Source of the DNA: an uncultured Clostridia bacterium | GTDB taxonomy: Bacteria; Bacillota; Clostridia; Peptostreptococcales; Anaerovoracaceae | Assembly: GCA_946541285.1 (NCBI GenBank) | Contig: CAMNJG010000063.1 | Coordinates: forward strand, 1-7,598 | Length of the DNA stretch: 7,598 nt | Direction of reading: 5' to 3' | Shown: positions 1 to 6,400 of the stretch, piece by piece | Numbering within the stretch: position 1 is the first letter of the stretch | How the letters are laid out: every line of letters begins with the position of its first letter | The notes under the pieces: generated by a model | The model's input: the letters and a program-made list of their open reading frames with translations, nothing else | Databases searched by the model: none | What the model was told of the DNA's origin: nothing | Translations under genes and position numbers: made by a program

Positions 1-13
1 TGCATTTTATTGC

Positions 14-49
14 CTGCATCATTAAGTCCGACGGGGACTTAATGAGCAG
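14..49. other. Strong inverted repeat downstream of the YbjQ-family gene
   Basis: Bases 19-29 (TCATTAAGTCC) pair perfectly with 35-45 around a 5-base loop (GACGG). After one bulged A at 18, four more pairs form (14-17 with 46-49). The stem therefore has 15 pairs. On the minus strand the bases after the stem read GCAATAAAATGCA, which is A-rich and not a T tract, so it is not a classical intrinsic terminator for the leftward genes. On the plus strand only a loose AT-rich stretch follows. It could still stop or stabilise the transcript end, or be a palindromic repeat or part of something beyond the left edge. Nothing else is supported in 1-94. Confidence 0.6.
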
Positions 50-94
50 ACACTACTTATATTTATAAATCAGTTTATCGTACACTTATATCTT

Positions 95-409
95 CTACTT
101 AAACTTTACCGCAGTCCCATAGACCATAATCTCCGCAGCGCTTTGCATGATGGATGATGTCGTAAACCTTACCGAAACGATGGCATCCGCTCCCAGCTGC
201 TCCGCTTCCTCAATCATCCGGCTCATGGCAATCTCCCTGGCGTTTTTCATCATGTCATTGTATTTCTTTAACTCCCCACCTACCAGGGTTTTCAGGCCAG
301 CGCCGATATCTCGAACGACATTGACCGTCTGAATAGTGGAACCTTTTACCAATCCAAGTGTTTCAAATTCTTTTCCACTAATCTGTTCCGTTGTTGTTAA
401 AATCATCAT
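95..409 (-). CDS. YbjQ/UPF0145 family protein (putative heavy-metal-binding domain)
   Basis: This small soluble cytoplasmic protein has 104 residues, or 103 if translation starts at the second Met; E. coli YbjQ has 107. The family pattern is clear from end to end: TTT near the start, VRDIGAGLKTLVGGE (32-46), KNAREIAMSRMIEEAEQLGADAIVSV (split here by eye into a helix at 55-70 and the LGADAIV strand at 72-78), and GTAVK at the C-terminus. The family is thought to form ring-like oligomers, and database names call it heavy-metal-binding, but no function is firmly established. There is no Cys or His, so metal binding by the usual side chains is not evident here. It is the last gene of the group and is followed by an inverted repeat 46 bases after its TAG stop. 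Family assignment is firm; role unknown. Confidence 0.93.
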   Translation of the reverse strand: MMILTTTEQISGKEFETLGLVKGSTIQTVNVVRDIGAGLKTLVGGELKKYNDMMKNAREIAMSRMIEEAEQLGADAIVSVRFTTSSIMQSAAEIMVYGTAVKFK

Positions 410-413
410 TCAC

Positions 414-419
414 CCTCCT
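414..419 (-). promoter_or_regulatory. Strong ribosome binding site of the YbjQ-family gene
   Basis: A perfect AGGAGG lies 4 bases before the ATG at 409 and 7 bases before the next in-frame ATG at 406. The second spacing is the better one and matches the usual M-x-x-(T/S)-T-T start of the family, so the true start may be 406 (103 residues). Confidence 0.75.
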
Positions 420-447
420 CAATCAAATTCATTTTCTCTTCATTTTC

Positions 448-885
448 CTATAACGAATTGACCAGCGTTCCCGCAAGAAAAGAAGCTGCATTCAGAAGAA
501 CTGACAAAAGCAGCGCTGCCATACCTGCCCGAAAAACCGGCCGTTTTCTCTCCTCTCCGGTTCCCTCCCGGCCTGCAGAAAACATCCCATAGAATAATCT
601 GTCCGGATCCATCATACCAGATGTATTGGCATATAGCCAGGCTTCCAGAACAACGGCTCCTGTTTCCAGTAATGGCATGAGCCTGTCCGCCTGTCCTTTG
701 CTGACAAACATCCGCACTACAATATACGTATAGACAACGACCGGATTTGTGGCCAGATTGGCCAGTGCCACCAGAAGAATCGCGGCACGCCCACGGACCC
801 CCAGCAGAAACGCGAAGCTGAGCTCTACAGACAGTGTCAGCAGGAGCGACGTTCCTAAAGTCAGAAATATCCCTGTCAGATCCAT
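448..885 (-). CDS. Small multi-pass membrane protein of unknown function
   Basis: I do not recognise a named family for this 145-residue protein. It has hydrophobic helices at about 5-29, 34-58 and 119-143, and a more polar one at about 72-88 that contains acidic residues (Glu74, Glu81). Visible motifs are NLATNPVV at the core of helix 2, VVLEAWLY in the third segment, and SVLLNAASFLAG in the last helix. A charged loop (about 103-118, GREGTGEERKRP) precedes the last helix. The buried Glu and TNP motif look like conserved functional positions, but that is a guess. It starts 68 bases after the MFS stop and ends 38 bases before the YbjQ start, so co-transcription with YbjQ is likely. The GC-rich third positions and good ribosome site support a real gene. 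Confidence 0.8.
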   Translation of the reverse strand: MDLTGIFLTLGTSLLLTLSVELSFAFLLGVRGRAAILLVALANLATNPVVVYTYIVVRMFVSKGQADRLMPLLETGAVVLEAWLYANTSGMMDPDRLFYGMFSAGREGTGEERKRPVFRAGMAALLLSVLLNAASFLAGTLVNSL

Positions 886-893
886 TCCATTGT

Positions 894-899
894 CCCTCT
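894..899 (-). promoter_or_regulatory. Ribosome binding site of the 145-residue membrane protein gene
   Basis: AGAGGG stands 8 bases before the ATG at 885. An ATG nearer to it, at 890, is in another frame, so the start at 885 is preferred. Confidence 0.6.
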
Positions 900-903
900 G
901 AAA

Positions 904-932
904 ATTATAACTCTCTCAAAGAAATGTATCAT
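904..932 (-). promoter_or_regulatory. Candidate sigma-A type promoter before the 145-residue membrane protein gene
   Basis: On the minus strand, a perfect TATAAT lies at 909-904, and ATGATA (4 of 6 matches to TTGACA) at 932-927, with a 17-base spacer. It sits in the 68-base gap after the MFS gene. A start 6-8 bases after the -10 would fall inside the ribosome binding site at 899-894, leaving a leader too short for normal initiation. The site could therefore be chance in AT-rich sequence, or serve the downstream YbjQ gene. Confidence 0.3.
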
Positions 933-953
933 TTACTCTATTTGCATTCTGCC

Positions 954-2276
954 CTATGATCCCGGCAGTTCTTCGTCATTCCTTTTTCTGTCATACAACC
1001 GCGCCCCTGTCAGGCCGGCGCAGATCAGCAGTACAGACAACACAACGCAAACATACAGCATCCATGACGGAGAAAGATCCGTTTCCGTCAGGACATTCAC
1101 GGAGGAAGGCAGTGTTCCCAGGAATAACGCAAAGGTGGTAAGCCCGAACGCCGTACCCTCGTGGCCCGGCCCTGTCAGACAGGAAATGGCCGTGAGGGTT
1201 ACAGGCATGGTCATATTAAACAGAAAAACGGCGAAGATACCACATGAAGGGTGGTCCGGCGCTGCTACAAACAAAAGAAGTGCGAGAATCAGACTGCCTG
1301 CCGCGCTTTTCATCCATCCGACGCGGTCTCCCAGAAGCCCGCCTGCCAGCTTCCCACCGGACACACCGGCCGTAAACAGGAATGCCAGCAGAGGCACCGC
1401 CTTCCAGGAGTAATTCATAAGACCGCCCGCGTAGGAACGGATCACGACCGTCAGGAACAGACAACCTACCGCAAAGACAGCGATCGTCATCAGGCGGCTG
1501 TTATGATACGCTCTACGGGATTCCCTCAACCCGATCTGACAGTCCGGATCATCCTGTTCCCGCACAATCTCACATATTTCGGAACTGCTGACAGGTATGT
1601 TTTTCGTAAGCTGTCGTTCCGACCGGTCCAGTGCCAGCAACAGAAGGCTGCTGGCAAGCATCATGAGGATTCCGGCGGCCGTACCGATGATCGTACCGGC
1701 GTGGCGGGATGCCAGAACCGGCGCCAGCCAGACTCCGAAAGCTCCGGTTGATACGAAGATTCCCGGCCTGCTGGCCCTGCCGCCGCATTTTTTCAGGGTG
1801 TCAATACCGCCGCCCACATGGAAAAAAGCATTGCCGATCCCTGCGGTCACAGCTGTTCCAAACAGAATCACTCTGGTACGGGTGGTTTCTGCCGGAACGG
1901 GACTTATCCCGCTGAAGCTCACAGGATCTCCCGGACTTCCCTGCAGCCCGGACAGGAAAAGGAGCCAGAACAGGCCGTAAGCCAGAGCGATCAGCGCACA
2001 GCCTGAGGAAGCAATCATTTTCGGCCTGCCGTACAGATCGCTGAAAGCGCCTGCAGGCAGCTGAAACGCGAAGGCGAACAGATTATATGCCACAAGACAG
2101 CAGATCCATTCGAAACGATCGGCCATCAAAGGAAGCAGGAACGCTGTCAGTAAAAAGATGCAGCAGAAGTCCACCAGAAAATGAACGGTGCTGAATACGG
2201 CTAATTCTGCCGCTTCTCCCGGAATGACTCTGCCTGCGCCTGTCATATTCCGTTCTGCGGTTTTCAGAATGTTCAT
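954..2276 (-). CDS. MFS transporter, fosmidomycin-resistance (Fsr)-like
   Basis: This 440-residue secondary transporter has about 12 membrane helices: six between residues 26 and 216, a cytoplasmic loop at about 217-262, and six between 262 and 426. The loop after helix 2 has MFS motif A (GAFSDLYGRPKMI, 77-89), and a second copy lies after helix 8 (GGLLGDRVGWMK). The VHFLVDF in helix 1, QLPAG after helix 2, GIGNAFFHVGGG in helix 4, and GGRASRPGIFVSTGAFG leading into helix 5 resemble the Fsr branch (SHLLND, GTGSSVFHPE and GGRHGLAQ in E. coli Fsr, recalled from memory). Fsr-like proteins export small molecules, but this substrate is unknown. The ATG overlaps the SH3b stop as ATGA (2273-2276), with only a weak upstream GGAA, so translation is probably coupled. 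It ends with TAG. Confidence 0.9.
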   Translation of the reverse strand: MNILKTAERNMTGAGRVIPGEAAELAVFSTVHFLVDFCCIFLLTAFLLPLMADRFEWICCLVAYNLFAFAFQLPAGAFSDLYGRPKMIASSGCALIALAYGLFWLLFLSGLQGSPGDPVSFSGISPVPAETTRTRVILFGTAVTAGIGNAFFHVGGGIDTLKKCGGRASRPGIFVSTGAFGVWLAPVLASRHAGTIIGTAAGILMMLASSLLLLALDRSERQLTKNIPVSSSEICEIVREQDDPDCQIGLRESRRAYHNSRLMTIAVFAVGCLFLTVVIRSYAGGLMNYSWKAVPLLAFLFTAGVSGGKLAGGLLGDRVGWMKSAAGSLILALLLFVAAPDHPSCGIFAVFLFNMTMPVTLTAISCLTGPGHEGTAFGLTTFALFLGTLPSSVNVLTETDLSPSWMLYVCVVLSVLLICAGLTGARLYDRKRNDEELPGS

Positions 2277-3382
2277 CTTCTGTTCCAGGGATCCCTGTAA
2301 TCACGACCGCCGTAAGTCTGATCATGATCATAACCGTTCCTTCTGTCCCTGCTGTTATTTCTCATTTCCGGTCCGTTCTGTTCCCCTTCAGGCCTGTTCC
2401 TCTTCCTGGTGAGTAAAACAATGGTCAGGAAAAGAAGGATGAGCAGGATCGCGATCAATACCATTGCAGCCTTCAGCAACGTATCGGTTCTGATGGTAAG
2501 AGTCCCGTCATCAGTGGCATCGGAGGAGTCCGGATCGTCTGTCTCTTCTGCCGCCGGCTGTTCGGTGCTGTCCTGGCTTTCTGAAAGATCCTCCTCTGTT
2601 TCATCATTCTGGACCGGTGGAGCCGTCTGCGCAGGCTGGGCGGCCTGAGACGGCTGACTGGTCTGAGCCGGCTGAGTAGTCTGAGATTGCCGGGTCAGAC
2701 CGGAGCTGATCTTTTCCGTCTGTCCCAGGAAAATCCATCCCAGCTGACCGTTATATTCGGCCAGTCCCCATGTTTTGCCATTGGACGCCCTGCCTTCCCC
2801 GCTGATATGGAGCTGTGTGCCGTTCGGGATCATATGGCTGATAATCTTAGCGTAGGCTGTGCCCGGTCCATAGCGGAAATTGACACCGCCATCCGGCGCC
2901 GCTACCTTTACATAGTAGTCAACTACAGTGGCTGCGGCTGTCAGTGTACCCGCAGAGCTGTTCTCCTGTGTGGTATTTTCAGCATCCTTTGAAGCATTCG
3001 TGTTGTCTGATGAATGATCCTGGGAAGGCGCGTCTGTCGGTGTCGTCTGTGACAGGGCTACCCAGCCCTGTGATCCCTGGTACTCCGTCAGTCCCCATTT
3101 CTTTCCATTGTCCGCGGCTGCTACCCTGGTGATATGAAGTACGGTTCCGTTCGGCATCATACCGCTGATAATCGTACTGTACTCCACCCCTGCGCCGTTC
3201 CGCAGATTGGCTCCTCCATCACTTGCCGATACTTTTACGTAATAATCTGCTTCATACGCGGTGTTCCAGAAACTCTCCACCCCCGCATCGCCGAAGCTGG
3301 GCATCGGAAGCGTCATACTCAGAAGCATCAGAACCAGAAACGCTGCCATGCTTCTCCATGTAATCATCTGTTTCCTGTCCAT
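2273..3382 (-). CDS. Membrane-anchored surface protein with two SH3b domains
   Basis: This 369-residue protein is probably exported and bound to the cell wall. Residues 1-31 form a signal-like segment: Arg3, Lys4 and Arg10, then a hydrophobic core. No clear A-x-A cleavage site is visible, so it may stay as an anchor. Two bacterial SH3 (SH3b) domains follow at about 45-112 and 156-221. Each begins DYYVKV and has the family pattern of N-(L/F)-R, a G-(A/P)-G turn, a PNGT strand and a GW near the end. Next come four Gln/Pro hexads (233-256), an acidic Asp/Glu/Ser stalk (259-293), one membrane helix (about 303-325) and a cytoplasmic tail of about 44 residues rich in Arg, Asn, Asp, Gly and Tyr. SH3b domains usually bind peptidoglycan or act as protein contacts. 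No catalytic domain is visible, so a scaffold or sensor is likelier than a hydrolase. It lies 60 bases after the RND gene and overlaps the MFS start. Confidence 0.88.
   Translation of the reverse strand: MDRKQMITWRSMAAFLVLMLLSMTLPMPSFGDAGVESFWNTAYEADYYVKVSASDGGANLRNGAGVEYSTIISGMMPNGTVLHITRVAAADNGKKWGLTEYQGSQGWVALSQTTPTDAPSQDHSSDNTNASKDAENTTQENSSAGTLTAAATVVDYYVKVAAPDGGVNFRYGPGTAYAKIISHMIPNGTQLHISGEGRASNGKTWGLAEYNGQLGWIFLGQTEKISSGLTRQSQTTQPAQTSQPSQAAQPAQTAPPVQNDETEEDLSESQDSTEQPAAEETDDPDSSDATDDGTLTIRTDTLLKAAMVLIAILLILLFLTIVLLTRKRNRPEGEQNGPEMRNNSRDRRNGYDHDQTYGGRDYRDPWNRR
2615..2686 (-). repeat. Four 18-base units encoding Gln/Pro hexapeptides
   Basis: Residues 233-256 of the SH3b protein read as four hexads: SQTTQP, AQTSQP, SQAAQP, AQTAPP. 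The DNA repeats with an 18-base period but the units have diverged. The run joins the second SH3b domain to the acidic stalk and probably forms an extended spacer. Such units can vary in number between strains. Confidence 0.75.
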
Positions 3383-3389
3383 ATGTCAT

Positions 3390-3393
3390 CTCC
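3390..3393 (-). promoter_or_regulatory. Ribosome binding site of the SH3b gene
   Basis: GGAG lies 7 bases before the ATG at 3382 and fixes that start over the in-frame Met five codons later. The 60-base gap between the RND stop and this start shows no intrinsic terminator, which favours read-through from the pump gene. Confidence 0.7.
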
Positions 3394-3442
3394 ATTCTTT
3401 TGCTGTCAGCAATCCCATTTTTCGTTTTCAATAACGGACCTC

Positions 3443-6400
3443 TTACTCTGCTTCTTTTTTCCTGTTCAGTTCTTCCAGGAAGTGGGCCGCGTCGTCCGGA
3501 ACTTCATCCAGATCATCTCCTGTATCGATCTGCAGCGGTTTCCGCCGGAAGAAGATATCGTACAGGACCGGGATGATGTAAAGTGTCATAAAGGTAGCGT
3601 ACAGAAGGCCGCCGGTAATGACGATGGCCATCCCGGAACCCAGCTGGCTGCCCATATCTTTTCCGAAGATCATACGGGACATGGCCAGGATGGTCGTCAG
3701 TGCCGTCATAATGATCGGCCGCATACGGGTGATGCCGGTCGCGACCAGTGCTTCTTTTCGCGGCATACCGCCGATCCGCAGCTGATTGGCATAATCGACG
3801 AACACGATACCGTTATTGACGACCGTTCCCATGAGCAGCAGAAATCCCATCAGCGAGAGCATGGAAAGCGGCTGCCGCGCGATCATCAGTCCGATCATAC
3901 CGCCGGTAAATGCCAGTGGTACGGTAAAGAGCACGATAAACGGTGAAAGAAGGCTCTGGAACTGAGCCACCATGACAAGATAGAAAAACAGCAATCCGAG
4001 CGCCAGCAGTTTTCCCATCTGTGTCACCATATCGTTGATCGTTTCTGACTGTCCGGCAATTTCAACGCGGTACCCCTTCGGCAGTGTTGAGCGGTAGGTA
4101 TCCAGCTTTTCTGTCAGGGTACGGGTCAGCAGTGTCGCGTTCTCGTCTTTTCTGGCGTTGGCGGTTACCGTCAGGTAACGGGACTGGTTTTCGCGGTTGA
4201 TCTGGGACAGAGAGGTGGTTTCTGTCACTGTCGCGAATTCACGGAGATGGTGAACGGTCTCCTCCTCTTCCTGATCTGTATTCATGGCGGCAGCCGCGTC
4301 GTTCTGTGATCCTGCGCTGCCGGAGTTTCCGGAGAGAGCCGACAGGTCCATTCCGCCGGAGAGACCGGTCATCCCTGATCCCGCCGCACCGGAAGAAGCA
4401 GCGGAACCCCCGGAAAAAGCACCTGCCATCGCGGAGGTATCCATGCTGCCGGTCCCTGCGGCACTGCCCGTCCCCCCTGCGGCCGCACCGGTCAGGTCAC
4501 TTTCTTCCAGTTCCAGTTCGAGCAGGTTTTCACGGGTCAGCGGATTGGTTTCATCAAGGACAGTGATCGTCAGATCGATTCCTTCGACCGTAATGGCTGC
4601 CGACTGCACAGAGGTATTCATCTGTGCCGCGATGGCAGCATAGATCTGTGCCGTGGTAAAGCCACTGGCCATGGCTTTGTCCCGGTCGATCAGGAGATGC
4701 AGTGTTTCCTCCCCGTCTTCCGTACTGTCTTTGATATCCTTAAAGCCCGGAACCTCACGGATCAGCTCCTGGACATCCGTACTGATTGCCGTCAGCTGCT
4801 CCAGTTCCGAACCGTAGATCTGGATCGTCAGGTCATCGGAGCCGGACAGTGCCGTCATATCGCCCATATCCCCGGCTGTGACGGATACGGTACAGCCCTT
4901 TATTTCTTTTCCGGCCCGCTGCAGTTCTTTTGTCATTTTCCGCAGACGGTCCGGTTCCGCGTCTTCCTCCGCGATGACATAACACAGATAGCTTCCATAC
5001 TGAGAAGTATCTCCGGATGTGAAAGACATCAGGGATGAAGAACTTTGTGAATCGAGTGTGCCGATGTACTCGACCCCGTCGACCTCCAGCAGACGATCAA
5101 TGACTTCATCCATTTTCCGGTAAGAGGTTTCGCGATCCATCGACTCATCCGTTGTAATATCGACCTGAATATCGCTGCTGGTCATTTCCGGCAGCAGGAC
5201 GATACCGGTCCTGGTGACCTGCCACCCCGTCAGGAGCAGCAGCAGGACCGCAAACGAAAGTGGCGCGATTTTGAAGCGCAGGCACCAGGAAAGCGATTTG
5301 CCGTACAGATCGGCAGCCTGATCAAGCAGCTTATGCCTTTTGGGACGGACATTCCGCATAATCGTGCTGGCAGAAGCCGGCACAACGGTTAAGGCCACTG
5401 CGAGTGACGCGACCAGACAGTAGACGATGGAAAGGGCCATCGGAATCAGCAGTTCCCGTACCGTCCCTGATGTAAAGACCATGGGAAGGAAAACGCATAT
5501 GGTTGTCATGGTTGAGGCGGCGATTGCCCCGCGTACCTGCTTCGCGCCCTGGACTGCTGCCCGCGGCGCCGGGAATCCCATCCCCTGCAGTCGGAAAATA
5601 TTTTCCATGACCACAATCGAGTTGTCTACCAGCATACCGATCCCCAGTGCCAGTCCGGACAGGGTCATCATGTTCAGGGACAGTCCCGAAAAATACATCA
5701 GGACGATGGTGAACAGGACAGAAAGCGGCATACTGATACCCACGACTAGTGTCGGCCGGATATCCTTCAGGAAAAATACGAGGACGATAATGGCCAGCAG
5801 GATCCCCATCAGAATGCTGGACAGAATACTGCTGACAATCAGGTCAATATAGATCCCCTGGTCCATGAGGGAAACCAGACGGAGATCTCCATTTTCGTCC
5901 GAAAGGGTATCCAGTGCGTCTTTGCAGGTCCTGGATACTTCATTGGTTCCGGATGTCGATGCTTTGTAGATACACAGACAGATGGAATTCTCCCCGTTCA
6001 GCTTCGCGTAGCTGTCCTCCGCATTGTCGATGACCGTGAGATCCGCTACGTCCGCGAGGCGGATGGTGCCGACAGGATCCAGATCCACCAGAAGCGCCTC
6101 TTCTATCTCTTCGGGCGTTTCAAACTGTTCACCGACTTTCAGAAGCCAGGATTGATCTTCTTTGTCATCGATATAGCCTGCAGGCATGGCAAAGTTCTGC
6201 GCGTAGATGAGGGAGGACAGGTTCTGTGCGGTGACCAGCTGGTCAATGTTGGCGTTTTCCAGTGCCTTATCCCGGGAAGACTCGTACTGGGAACGGGCAG
6301 CGTTCAGCTGGGCCTGCGCGTTGGAAAGCTGCATGGCCGCGGTCGAGAATCCGACGGCCGCGTCGAGCTGTGCCTGTGTCAGCGCGCCGTATCCGGCTTC

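Noticed and set aside
3..68. Open plus-strand frame at the left edge ending in TAA, possibly the tail of a convergent gene
   Set aside because: Only 22 codons are visible and they lie largely on the palindrome. This is too little to support a gene.
61..70. Palindrome ATTTATAAAT as a regulator site
   Set aside because: It is a short pure-AT palindrome expected by chance in an AT-rich gene end.
1251..1751. Plus-strand open frame of 166 codons, and further plus-strand frames through the MFS gene
   Set aside because: They are shadows of a GC-rich gene whose minus-strand product has intact MFS motifs and continuous helices.
2083..2331. Minus-strand out-of-frame open frame across the SH3b/MFS junction, considered as a sign of frameshift
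   Set aside because: Both neighbouring proteins are complete with natural starts and stops, so no frameshift is needed.
3401..3411. Short palindrome TGCTGTCAGCA in the RND-SH3b gap as an operator or terminator
   Set aside because: It has only five pairs with a one-base centre and no T tract, so it is compatible with chance.
3134..3946. Plus-strand open frame of 270 codons
   Set aside because: It runs antisense across the SH3b start, the gap and the pump's conserved 3' end. Its product is rich in His, Arg, Gln and Cys with no recognisable domain or ribosome site, while the opposite strand encodes clear families.
5427..5852. Plus-strand open frame of 141 codons
   Set aside because: It is antisense to the conserved TM2-TM6 region of the RND pump and has a Met/Arg/Ile/Thr-rich, domain-free product.
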